6,016 bases of DNA from Burkholderiales bacterium (GTDB lineage: Bacteria; Pseudomonadota; Gammaproteobacteria; Burkholderiales; Usitatibacteraceae). Position 1 is the stretch's first letter. Every line of letters begins with the position of its first letter. The position numbers and the translations under genes were made by a program. Where the stretch lies: assembly GCA_026786225.1 (NCBI GenBank), contig JAJAYN010000463.1, forward strand, positions 1-6,016. Direction: 5' to 3'. This document shows positions 1-6,016 of this stretch, one piece after another. The notes beneath the pieces are model-generated. The model was not told where the DNA came from. It did no database searches and saw nothing but the letters and a program-made list of their open reading frames with translations.

Positions 1-1
1 C

Positions 2-694
2 TGTATTGATAGTGTCGCATTCGCGGATGAAATACTGGTGGTGGATTCGGGCTCGGAGGATGAGACCCGTGCGATTGCGGATGTGCGCCGTTGCCGCGTC
101 ATTGAAAAAGAGTGGTTGGGCTTCGGACGGCAAAAACAATTTGCGGTGGCCGAGGCGCGTCACGACTGGGTGTTGTGTCTGGATGTGGACGAACGCGTGA
201 CGCCGCGCCTCGAAGCCTCGATTCGTGCGGCATTGCAGATGCAAACGCACAAAGCATGGCGGATGTCGCGGCGCAATCGATTTCTGGGTCGGTGGCTGGC
301 GCATGGCGAAGGGTATCCCGACTGGTCATTACGCCTGTTCCACCGGCAATTTGCCAGCTGGAGCAATGACCCTGTCCACGAAGCTGTCATCACGACGGTA
401 GATGTTGGAACCCTGGATGGCGACCTGCTTCACGATTCTGCGGAAGACGTGAAAACGTATCTGAACAAACAAAATCGCTATTCCAGCCTGCACGCTGAGG
501 CCTTGTTCCAGCAAGGTGTGCGTGCGGGCTACCTGAAATTGTTCCTCAGCCCGTTCGCCCGTTTCATCAAGTTCTACTTTATCCGCTTGGGTTTTCTCGA
601 CGGGGGACCGGGATTTGCACATGTCGCCGTCGGTTGTTTTGCGGCATTTGCCAAGTACGCCAAGTTGATCGAGTTGTCCAACAAAATCGATTAG
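2..694 (+). CDS. Family 2 glycosyltransferase, WaaE/KdtX-like, 3' part (5' end cut by window edge)
   Basis: The frame is open from the left edge to TAG at 692-694 and gives 230 residues. The first visible residues read CIDSVAFADEILVVDSGSED, the end of the first strand and nucleotide-binding turn of a GT-A fold family 2 glycosyltransferase, so probably only about 15-25 N-terminal residues are missing. The DxD-like metal and nucleotide-sugar site is LDVDE (aspartates at residues 61 and 63 of the visible part). Further on come RRNRFLGRW (from residue 90), YPDW (105-108) and PVHEAV (124-129), the layout of WaaE/KdtX-type enzymes that add a sugar to the LPS inner core at the cytoplasmic face of the inner membrane. 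The C-terminal third (KFYFIRLGFLDGGPGF, then KYAKL) is aromatic and basic, consistent with membrane association. No rhamnosyltransferase activity should be assumed from the neighbouring rml genes; donor and acceptor cannot be read from the sequence. The fold is certain, the subfamily likely. Confidence 0.9.
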   Translation, partial: CIDSVAFADEILVVDSGSEDETRAIADVRRCRVIEKEWLGFGRQKQFAVAEARHDWVLCLDVDERVTPRLEASIRAALQMQTHKAWRMSRRNRFLGRWLAHGEGYPDWSLRLFHRQFASWSNDPVHEAVITTVDVGTLDGDLLHDSAEDVKTYLNKQNRYSSLHAEALFQQGVRAGYLKLFLSPFARFIKFYFIRLGFLDGGPGFAHVAVGCFAAFAKYAKLIELSNKID

Positions 695-721
695 CTGCGT
701 ATGCCTTTGAAGCAGCCGGGC

Positions 722-730
722 TGGTAAAAT
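722..730 (+). promoter_or_regulatory. Candidate extended -10 promoter for the rml (rfb) operon
   Basis: The 87-base gap between the glycosyltransferase and rfbB contains TGGTAAAAT, a TGn extension followed by a 5/6 match to TATAAT (TAAAAT at 725-730). Transcription would start near 737 and leave a leader of about 45 bases. No good -35 box lies 16-18 bases upstream, which is tolerated in extended -10 promoters. A small inverted repeat (CAGC/GCTG, 713-723) touches the upstream edge. The call rests on motif and position only; rfbB could also be read through from the glycosyltransferase. Confidence 0.5.
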
Positions 731-781
731 GCGGCTCCTCCAACCCGCGTTTGTCGTCAAGACGCCCAACTCGTCAATCCC

Positions 782-1855
782 ATGATTATCGTCACCGGCG
801 GGGCCGGATTTATCGGTTCCAACTTTATCCGCGAGTGGTTGGCTGGCAGTCAGGAGCCGGTGATCAACCTCGACAAACTCACCTATGCGGGCAATCTCAA
901 ATCCCTTGCTGATCTGTCGCACGATGCGCGCTATCGATTTGTGCACGCCGATATCGGTGATCGCGTCGCCGTTGCCGCGCTGCTGAAAGAGGCCCAGCCC
1001 CGCGCGATCGTCAATTTTGCTGCCGAAAGCCACGTGGACCGTTCCATTCATGGCGCGGCCGAGTTCATAGCCACTAACATTGTCGGCACGTTTAATTTGC
1101 TCGAAGAGGTGCGCGCTTACTGGAAGGGCCTGCCGTCAACTGCGCAGGCAAACTTCCGCTTTTTGCATGTCTCCACCGACGAAGTCTACGGCTCACTCAC
1201 TGCCACCGACCCTGCGTTCACGGAGACCCACCGGTACGAGCCCAACAGTCCCTATTCCGCATCAAAGGCCGCCTCGGACCATCTGGTGCGTGCCTGTTAT
1301 CACACCCATCATTTGCCGGTCGTGACGACCAATTGCTCGAACAACTACGGCCCCTACCACTTCCCGGAAAAACTCATCCCGCTGATGATTCTCAACGCGT
1401 TGGCGGGCAAACCGCTACCCGTGTACGGCGACGGCCAGAATGTGCGCGATTGGCTCTACGTAACCGACCACTGCTCGGCCATTCGCCTCGCGCTGGAGAA
1501 GGGACGATTGGGTGAAACCTATAACGTCGGTGGCCGTAACGAGCGCACCAATCTCGATGTGGTCAACATCGTCTGCAGCCTTCTGGATGAGCTAAAACCG
1601 CGCGCCGACGGCAAGTCTTATGCCACGCAGATTTCGTTTGTAAAAGATCGGCCCGGCCACGACCAGCGCTACGCCATCGACGCGACCAAACTGGAAAGCG
1701 AACTCGGCTGGAAAGCTGCAGAAAACTTTGAGAGTGGCATCCGCAAAACCGTGCAATGGTATCTGGACAATCAGGACTGGGTGCAATCGGTCACCAGTGG
1801 TGAATACCGCAAGTGGATGGACACGCAGTACGCCAACGACAAGGAAGCCGCGTAA
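782..1855 (+). CDS. rfbB: dTDP-glucose 4,6-dehydratase (RmlB/RfbB)
   Basis: This enzyme performs the second step of dTDP-L-rhamnose synthesis in the cytoplasm, converting dTDP-glucose to dTDP-4-keto-6-deoxyglucose with a tightly bound NAD+. The product is 357 aa, normal for the family. It is an extended short-chain dehydrogenase: the Rossmann loop TGGAGFIG is at residues 5-12, the NAD-ribose-binding aspartate is D31 (INLDKLTYAGN), and AAESHVDRS is at 80-88. The catalytic T132-D133-E134 triplet in STDEVYG separates dehydratases from simple epimerases. The catalytic YSASK has Y158 and K162. NNYGP (187-191) and RPGHDQRYAID (290-300) are also family signatures. The ATG at 782 is fixed by the Rossmann strand starting at residue 2; there is no clear Shine-Dalgarno, the leader just upstream being pyrimidine-rich. 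The stop shares one base with the rfbA start (TAATG), so the two are probably translationally coupled. A paralogue such as RffG catalyses the same reaction, but the rml context favours RfbB. Confidence 0.97.
   Translation: MIIVTGGAGFIGSNFIREWLAGSQEPVINLDKLTYAGNLKSLADLSHDARYRFVHADIGDRVAVAALLKEAQPRAIVNFAAESHVDRSIHGAAEFIATNIVGTFNLLEEVRAYWKGLPSTAQANFRFLHVSTDEVYGSLTATDPAFTETHRYEPNSPYSASKAASDHLVRACYHTHHLPVVTTNCSNNYGPYHFPEKLIPLMILNALAGKPLPVYGDGQNVRDWLYVTDHCSAIRLALEKGRLGETYNVGGRNERTNLDVVNIVCSLLDELKPRADGKSYATQISFVKDRPGHDQRYAIDATKLESELGWKAAENFESGIRKTVQWYLDNQDWVQSVTSGEYRKWMDTQYANDKEAA
1841..1845 (+). promoter_or_regulatory. Ribosome binding site deciding the rfbA start
   Basis: AAGGA lies inside the 3' end of rfbB, nine bases before the ATG at 1855. 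It supports that ATG over an in-frame upstream ATG at 1813, which lies inside rfbB and would add 14 non-homologous residues. Confidence 0.7.
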
Positions 1856-2736
1856 TGAACAGGAAGGGCATCATCCTCGCTGGAGGATCCGGAACGCGGC
1901 TCTATCCAGTGACACAGGTTATCTCCAAACAGCTCCTGCCGATCTACGACAAGCCGATGGTGTATTACCCGCTCACCACCCTGATGCTGGCTGGCATACG
2001 CGAGATTCTCATCATTTCCACGCCACACGACACGCCACTTTTTCGCGAATTGCTGGGCGATGGTTCTAAGTGGGGTTTGAAGCTTTCCTACGAAGTGCAG
2101 CCGTCCCCGGACGGCCTCGCACAGGCTTTCCTGATCGGGCGGAAATTCCTCGACGGCGCGCCTTCGGCGTTGATTCTCGGCGATAACATTTTCTACGGAC
2201 ACGATCTCTCGCAATTGTTACAGCGTGCCAACGCCAATAGCAGCGGTGCCACGGTGTTCGCTTACCCCGTGCATGACCCGGAACGCTATGGCGTTGCTGA
2301 GTTCGACGCCGCCGGCAAAGTTATTTCGCTCGAAGAAAAACCCGCCCACCCCAAATCGCGCTATGCGGTCACCGGTATCTATTTTTACGATGATCAAGTA
2401 TGCGACCTGGCTGCAGCCCTCAAGCCCTCGCCACGTGGCGAACTGGAAATCACCGACCTGAACCGTCTGTATCTCGACAAACACCAATTAAAGTGTGAAG
2501 TCATGGGACGCGGCATGGCCTGGCTGGATACCGGCACCCACGAATCCTTGCTAGAGGCCTCCCAATACATTGAAACCATCGAGCGTCGGCAGGGCCTGAA
2601 AATCGCCTGCCCTGAAGAAATCGCCTACCGGCAGGGATGGGTGTCGGCAGACAAAATCAGGGAATTGGCGCAGCCGATGGCCAAGAATGGCTACGGCCAG
2701 TACCTGCTGAAAATGCTTACCGAACAGGTCTACTAG
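1855..2736 (+). CDS. rfbA: Glucose-1-phosphate thymidylyltransferase (RmlA/RfbA)
   Basis: This enzyme catalyses the first and committed step, glucose-1-phosphate plus dTTP giving dTDP-glucose plus pyrophosphate. From ATG 1855 the product is 293 aa, the same length as well-studied RmlA proteins, and starts MNRKGIILAGGSGTRLYP. Visible features are the nucleotide-binding loop GGSGTR (residues 10-15, with R15), K25 in SKQLLPIYDKP, QPSPDGLAQA (82-91), the metal-binding D110 in LGDN, K162 in EEKP, GELEITD (195-201) and D225 in WLDTGTH. The C-terminal NGYGQYL element is the usual RmlA ending. In this family dTDP-L-rhamnose inhibits the enzyme allosterically; that is family knowledge, not shown here. 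The start overlaps the rfbB stop by one base and has its own ribosome binding site in rfbB. After the stop there are 92 bases before rfbC. All key residues are present, so it should be active. Confidence 0.97.
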   Translation: MNRKGIILAGGSGTRLYPVTQVISKQLLPIYDKPMVYYPLTTLMLAGIREILIISTPHDTPLFRELLGDGSKWGLKLSYEVQPSPDGLAQAFLIGRKFLDGAPSALILGDNIFYGHDLSQLLQRANANSSGATVFAYPVHDPERYGVAEFDAAGKVISLEEKPAHPKSRYAVTGIYFYDDQVCDLAAALKPSPRGELEITDLNRLYLDKHQLKCEVMGRGMAWLDTGTHESLLEASQYIETIERRQGLKIACPEEIAYRQGWVSADKIRELAQPMAKNGYGQYLLKMLTEQVY

Positions 2737-2828
2737 CAACGTAGATCGCCATTTGGCGGGTGTTTCGGACGAAAAAGGTCTGGAAAACCACGCCAATGCT
2801 AGAGTTTCATAAAAAACAGAACCAGCCC
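2737..2828 (+). other. rfbA-rfbC spacer, no assigned function
   Basis: This 92-base stretch breaks an otherwise overlapping gene set. It holds a short inverted repeat, CGCC-ATTT-GGCG (2747-2758), too small and without a T-run to be a terminator, and an A-rich tract (about 2810-2820) before rfbC. The rfbC frame stays open through most of it, with possible starts at GTG 2760 and ATG 2796, but the extra residues show no family resemblance. No convincing promoter was found, so rfbC is probably transcribed with rfbBA. Confidence 0.5.
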
Positions 2829-3377
2829 ATGAACGTGATCGCTACTGCCATCCCTGACGTCAAAATAATCGAACCGAAAGTGTTTGGTGACGATCGCGGT
2901 TTCTTTTACGAGAGCTTCAATGCCCGCGCGTTTCGCGAACAGGTGGGTATCGATCAGGATTTCGTGCAGGACAATCACTCCAAATCGGTCAAGGGCGTAT
3001 TGCGTGGTTTGCACTACCAGATCGAACAGGCGCAGGGCAAGCTGGTACGCACCGTCGTCGGTGAAGTGTTCGATGTCGTTGTCGATATTCGCAGAAGCTC
3101 GCCTACCTTTGGCCAACATGTATCTGTCGTGCTGTCTGCGCAAAACAAACGCATGCTGTGGGTGCCGGTAGGTTTTGCGCACGGGTTTCTGGTGACCTCC
3201 GACCACGCCGAATTTGTGTACAAGACCACCGACTACTACGCCCCGCCCCATGAGCGCAGCCTGCTCTGGAGCGACCCTGCGCTCGGTATCGACTGGCCGC
3301 TCGCGGGGGTTACGCCGCAACTGAAGAAAGCCGATGCCGAGGGCCGCACGCTGGCCACGGCGGAAGTGTTTGCCTGA
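2829..3377 (+). CDS. rfbC: dTDP-4-dehydrorhamnose 3,5-epimerase (RmlC/RfbC)
   Basis: This cupin-fold enzyme inverts C3 and C5 of dTDP-4-keto-6-deoxyglucose to give dTDP-4-keto-L-rhamnose, the third step of the pathway. From ATG 2829 the product is 182 aa, typical of RmlC, and begins MNVIATAIPDVKIIEPKVF, aligning with the usual N-terminus. Signatures in order are DDRGFFYESFN (21-31), FVQDNHSKS (45-53), VLRGLHYQ (57-64), GKLVR (70-74), DVVVDIRRSSPTFG (82-95), WVPVGFAHGF (111-120) and EFVYKTTDYY (128-137). Catalytic residues appear to be H62, paired with D169, plus K71 and Y131. The upstream in-frame ATG 2796 and GTG 2760 would add 11 and 23 unmatched residues; neither they nor 2829 has a strong Shine-Dalgarno, so the start is chosen on homology. 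The stop TGA overlaps the rfbD ATG by one base. Epimerases with other specificities share this fold, but conserved residues and context point to RmlC. Confidence 0.96.
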   Translation: MNVIATAIPDVKIIEPKVFGDDRGFFYESFNARAFREQVGIDQDFVQDNHSKSVKGVLRGLHYQIEQAQGKLVRTVVGEVFDVVVDIRRSSPTFGQHVSVVLSAQNKRMLWVPVGFAHGFLVTSDHAEFVYKTTDYYAPPHERSLLWSDPALGIDWPLAGVTPQLKKADAEGRTLATAEVFA

Positions 3378-4267
3378 TGGGCGCGACGCCACCGCGCATC
3401 CTCATCACCGGAAAAAACGGGCAACTTGGGTGGGCGCTGGCGCGATCATTCGGCGCGAACGCCGAGGTACATGCGCTTGACCGCAACGGGCTGAATCTGG
3501 CGGATACCGATGCCATCCGCCGCTGTTGCCGCGAAATCAAGCCGACGCTGATTTTAAACGCGGCGGCCTATACCGCCGTGGACCGGGCAGAACAAGAGCC
3601 CGAACTCGCCATGCAAATCAACGGGCAGGCACCGCGTGTTCTCGCCGAAGAAGCCAATCGCCTCGATGCGGCAATAATTCACTATTCAACGGACTACGTT
3701 TTTGCCGGCGACGCAACAGAGGCGTATCTAGAGGATGATCCGACTGCACCGCAAAACATCTACGGTAAAACAAAACTCGTCGGTGAGCAGGCGGTTTGTG
3801 AAGTTGCAGATCGCTTTCTGGTCTATCGCACCAGTTGGGTGTACGCCGCCAGGAGGCAGAATTTTCTGCTGACGATGCTCCGGCTGGCCATGGAACGAGA
3901 TGAGCTCCGTGTCGTTGCCGATCAAATCGGCTCGCCCACCTGGGTGGAAACGCTCGCCGACTTCACGCACGCGGCGGTGGACGCACAGGGACACCTTACC
4001 ATCGCCGATGGTATTTATCATGTTTCCGCGAATGGCCGCACGTCCTGGCACGCTTTTGCCGAAGCAATTTTCGCGGCCATTCCTGACCCGCGTCGTACCG
4101 CCAAACGTGTAGTGCCCATATCGACAGCGGACTTCCCTACGCCTGCAAAACGCCCTGCATTTTCGGTACTGTCAAACCAGAAGATTGAATTTGCGACAAA
4201 AAGGCGTGTCCCAGACTGGCAGGAACAACTCGCTGGCTGCGCCGCTGATTACGCCCAAAACGCCTAG
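3377..4267 (+). CDS. rfbD: dTDP-4-dehydrorhamnose reductase (RmlD/RfbD)
   Basis: This enzyme performs the last step, NAD(P)H-dependent reduction of dTDP-4-keto-L-rhamnose to dTDP-L-rhamnose. The 296-aa product has the normal length and is a short-chain dehydrogenase of the RmlD family. Features are the Rossmann loop GKNGQLG (12-18), NAAAYTAVDRAE (61-72), STDYVF (104-109), the catalytic YGKTK (Y129, K133), RTSWVY (151-156), DQIGSPTW (182-189) and GIYHVSANG (212-220). The ATG at 3377 is reached by the TGATG overlap with rfbC, with a weak GGAAG (3362-3366) ten bases upstream, suggesting translational coupling. The C-terminal RPAFSVLSNQKI (259-270) corresponds to the usual RPxxSxLxxxK substrate-side segment. 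After the stop comes a 125-base gap to the next gene; no terminator hairpin with a T-run is visible there. No odd features or missing residues. Confidence 0.96.
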   Translation: MGATPPRILITGKNGQLGWALARSFGANAEVHALDRNGLNLADTDAIRRCCREIKPTLILNAAAYTAVDRAEQEPELAMQINGQAPRVLAEEANRLDAAIIHYSTDYVFAGDATEAYLEDDPTAPQNIYGKTKLVGEQAVCEVADRFLVYRTSWVYAARRQNFLLTMLRLAMERDELRVVADQIGSPTWVETLADFTHAAVDAQGHLTIADGIYHVSANGRTSWHAFAEAIFAAIPDPRRTAKRVVPISTADFPTPAKRPAFSVLSNQKIEFATKRRVPDWQEQLAGCAADYAQNA

Positions 4268-4342
4268 CAGCCCGCCTGTTACAGCTTGACACAGCATTGC
4301 ATGGGTCAATTCGTGGCGCATGGGGTCGCCAACTATCCCGGC

Positions 4343-4351
4343 TGTTATACT
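4343..4351 (+). promoter_or_regulatory. Candidate extended -10 promoter for gspE
   Basis: TGTTATACT in the rfbD-gspE gap is a TGn extension plus TATACT (5/6 match to TATAAT). Transcription would start near 4358, giving a leader of about 35 bases with an AT-rich stretch (4361-4380) ahead of the ribosome binding site. The -35 region is poor. If correct, gspE is transcribed separately from the rml genes. Motif evidence only. Confidence 0.5.
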
Positions 4352-4380
4352 GCTCCGCTTAAACTTTTTGTTTACAAATC

Positions 4381-4385
4381 AAGGG
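4381..4385 (+). promoter_or_regulatory. Ribosome binding site deciding the TTG start of gspE
   Basis: AAGGG lies seven bases before TTG 4393, ideal spacing. The frame has an in-frame TAA at 4360-4362, and no ATG occurs in frame between there and 4501, so TTG 4393 is the best-supported start. Confidence 0.75.
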
Positions 4386-4392
4386 CATCGTT

Positions 4393-6016
4393 TTGCTTAC
4401 GCACGTAGAACCCATCGTTGAATCTGACCGCATATCGACCTTGGCCGATGACCCACCACGTGTGGAGACCTTGATCGCGCGGTTGGGCGAGATCCTGATT
4501 ATGCGCGGCAAGCTGGATATGGCAAATCTAGACCGTGCGCTCAAGGTTCAGGAAACGGCGCGCAACGCGGGCGCGGTTGCCGAAAAGCTCGGCTCGATTC
4601 TCTCGCGCCTCGGCATGTTGTCGAGCCGTGAACTGGCTGAGGCTCTGGCACAGCAACGCGGCTGGACGATTGTGGAGTCGTCGGAGTTCCCGGAGCTGCC
4701 GATACTGGAAGGCGCGGTGTCGTCGCGCTTTCTCAATGAAGTGCGCGCCATACCAGTGGCAGAAACCGAATCGGAAGTGGTGCTTGCCATGACGGATCCG
4801 GCCGACGCCTATACATTGAAGGCGATTTCAGCGGCAACAGGCAAACGCGTCATCCCAAGACTGTTGGCAAGCAGTGATTTTGATATCGTCTACGAGCGGC
4901 TATACGGAAGTGGCAAGTCCTCGATGGGACAAATCGTCGATAACATTTCGACCCGCGATGAAGAGCAGGATTTTGGCGATATTGAGCACCTGAAAGATCT
5001 GGCCTCTGAGGCGCCGGTGATCCGCCTGGTGAATCTGATCATCAATCGCGCACTGGAGCGGCGCGCCTCCGATATTCACGTCGAACCATTTGAAAATCGG
5101 CTCATCGTTCGTTACCGCATCGACGGTGTGTTGCACGAGACAGAGTCGCCACCGCGGCGGCTCTCGGCTGCGGTGATTTCGCGCATCAAGATCATGGCCA
5201 ACCTTGATATCGCTGAGCGGCGTTTGCCGCAGGATGGCCGCATCAAGCTGCGGGTACAGGGCAAGGAAATCGACTTGCGCGTCTCCTCGGTGCCGACCAT
5301 GCACGGCGAGAGTGTGGTCATGCGTATTCTCGATAAAGGCGGCGTCGCGCTGGATTTTCATGCGCTCGGCTTCGATGAAGCGAATCTGAAAATCTTTACG
5401 GCGATCCTCGATCAGCCCCACGGCATCCTGCTCGTGACGGGGCCAACCGGTAGTGGCAAAACCACCACGCTCTACACCGCCTTGGATCGCTTAAACAAGC
5501 CCGACGTCAAGATTCTTACGGTTGAAGACCCCGTTGAGTACCAAATGCCGGGCATAAACCAGATCCAGGTCAAACCGCAGATCGACCTCACGTTCTCAAA
5601 CGCGCTACGCTCCATCGTTCGGCAGGATCCGGACGTGATCATGATCGGCGAAATTCGCGATCTGGAAACCGCGCAGATCGCCATGCAGTCCGCGCTGACC
5701 GGACACATGGTATTGAGCACGATTCACACCAATGATGCTGCAGCGACTATCAATCGCCTGCTGGATATGGGCGTCGAAGACTATTTGCTAACGTCCACCG
5801 TCATCGGTATCGAAGCGCAGCGACTGGTGCGGGTGCTGTGCACGGCGTGTAAGGAGCCTTACCAGCCTGTTGAAGAGGTCGTCGAACAGATGGGCTTGCG
5901 ACGATTCAAATCCGTTGGCTCGGCTAACAGACCGCTCACGCTCTATCATCCCAAAGGCTGTGAACAATGCGGACACACCGGTTATTTCGGACGCTTGTCG
6001 ATCATTGAAGTTTTGC
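4393..6016 (+). CDS. gspE: Type II secretion system ATPase GspE, 3' end cut by window edge
   Basis: This is a hexameric cytoplasmic ATPase of the GspE/PilB/PulE family, docked to the inner membrane, that powers the type II secretion pseudopilus. From TTG 4393 the frame is open for 541 codons to the right edge; roughly 20-40 residues are probably missing. Residues 27-90 form a helical N-terminal part with two tandem LGxIL...LxxAL..Q motifs (30-53 and 65-88), followed by the rest of the N1 domain to about 175. The N2 domain includes ASDIHVEP (225-232), RYRIDGVLHE and LPQDGRI. The ATPase core has Walker A GPTGSGKT (350-357, K356), Asp box VEDPVE (377-382), Walker B region DPDVIMIGEIRD (412-423, E420) and His box LSTIHTND (441-448). 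The zinc tetracysteine is CTAC (483-486) and CEQC (523-526). QDPDVIMIGEIRDLETAQIAMQSALTGH resembles GspE in parts more than PilB, which usually has AIKAAQTGH; a pilus or MshE-type ATPase is the alternative. No gsp partner gene is in the window, so the system assignment rests on this protein alone. Confidence 0.9.
   Translation, partial: MLTHVEPIVESDRISTLADDPPRVETLIARLGEILIMRGKLDMANLDRALKVQETARNAGAVAEKLGSILSRLGMLSSRELAEALAQQRGWTIVESSEFPELPILEGAVSSRFLNEVRAIPVAETESEVVLAMTDPADAYTLKAISAATGKRVIPRLLASSDFDIVYERLYGSGKSSMGQIVDNISTRDEEQDFGDIEHLKDLASEAPVIRLVNLIINRALERRASDIHVEPFENRLIVRYRIDGVLHETESPPRRLSAAVISRIKIMANLDIAERRLPQDGRIKLRVQGKEIDLRVSSVPTMHGESVVMRILDKGGVALDFHALGFDEANLKIFTAILDQPHGILLVTGPTGSGKTTTLYTALDRLNKPDVKILTVEDPVEYQMPGINQIQVKPQIDLTFSNALRSIVRQDPDVIMIGEIRDLETAQIAMQSALTGHMVLSTIHTNDAAATINRLLDMGVEDYLLTSTVIGIEAQRLVRVLCTACKEPYQPVEEVVEQMGLRRFKSVGSANRPLTLYHPKGCEQCGHTGYFGRLSIIEVL

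Noticed and set aside
713..723. CAGC-CGG-GCTG inverted repeat next to the rfbB promoter as an operator
   Set aside because: Too short for a typical repressor operator and not repeated elsewhere in the window; noted only as a neighbour of the -10 candidate.
329..1051. Long minus-strand open frame (240 codons) opposite the glycosyltransferase end and rfbB start
   Set aside because: The plus strand carries two unmistakable conserved proteins here. The antisense translation has no recognisable motif, spans the intergenic gap, and is expected from codon bias in GC-rich DNA.
2747..2758. CGCC-ATTT-GGCG hairpin after rfbA as a terminator
   Set aside because: Only four to five base pairs and no downstream T-run; a terminator would also separate rfbA from rfbC, which is unlikely in this pathway.
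2799..3392. Minus-strand open frame (197 codons) almost exactly opposite rfbC
   Set aside because: It mirrors the rfbC codons, has no family signature, and rfbC has all its catalytic residues on the plus strand.
4276..4284. CTGT-T-ACAG inverted repeat after rfbD as a terminator
   Set aside because: The stem is four bases with a one-base loop and no T-run follows; not a plausible intrinsic terminator.
4286..4291. Perfect TTGACA -35 hexamer after rfbD
   Set aside because: No acceptable -10 box lies 15-19 bases downstream (the hexamer at 17-base spacing is ATTCGT), and the better TATACT is 54 bases away, so the two cannot form one promoter.
4299..4325. Direct repeat GCATGGG (4299-4305 and 4318-4324)
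   Set aside because: Seven bases at 19-base spacing is within chance expectation, with no third copy or dyad symmetry to suggest an operator.
4900..5421. Minus-strand open frame (173 codons) opposite gspE
   Set aside because: It lies within the conserved N2 domain and linker to the ATPase core of GspE on the plus strand; shadow frame.

Overview
The window holds six plus-strand protein genes, tightly packed and moderately GC-rich. It looks like a chromosomal segment of a Gram-negative proteobacterium, probably beta or gamma. That placement is an inference from three things: a WaaE-like lipopolysaccharide glycosyltransferase, the rmlB-A-C-D gene order (known from Burkholderia and Xanthomonas, for example), and a type II secretion ATPase. 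No 16S gene or other firm taxonomic marker is present.

Region 1 (2-694) is the 3' part of a family 2 glycosyltransferase of the WaaE/KdtX type, cut by the left edge of the window. Region 2 (782-4267) is a complete dTDP-L-rhamnose pathway: rfbB (4,6-dehydratase), rfbA (glucose-1-phosphate thymidylyltransferase), rfbC (3,5-epimerase) and rfbD (reductase). rfbB/rfbA and rfbC/rfbD are joined by one-base stop/start overlaps (TAATG and TGATG), while rfbA and rfbC are separated by 92 bases. RfbA makes dTDP-glucose, RfbB oxidises and dehydrates it, RfbC epimerises C3 and C5, and RfbD reduces the 4-keto group. The product, dTDP-L-rhamnose, is the donor for rhamnose in O-antigen, LPS core or exopolysaccharide, which fits the glycosyltransferase next door. 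A probable extended -10 promoter lies just upstream of rfbB.

Region 3 (4268-6016) has a short intergenic region with a second extended -10 candidate and a good ribosome binding site, then a large gene running off the right edge. This encodes a type II secretion / type IV pilus family ATPase, best called GspE. It starts at TTG, so callers restricted to ATG would shorten it. Its N-terminus carries two tandem motifs resembling the cyclic-di-GMP-binding MshEN motif, the most interesting point in the window.

No RNA genes, mobile elements, CRISPR arrays, phage genes or convincing terminators were seen. All six genes look intact apart from the two edge truncations. I find no previously undescribed system here; this is mostly ordinary envelope and secretion housekeeping DNA.
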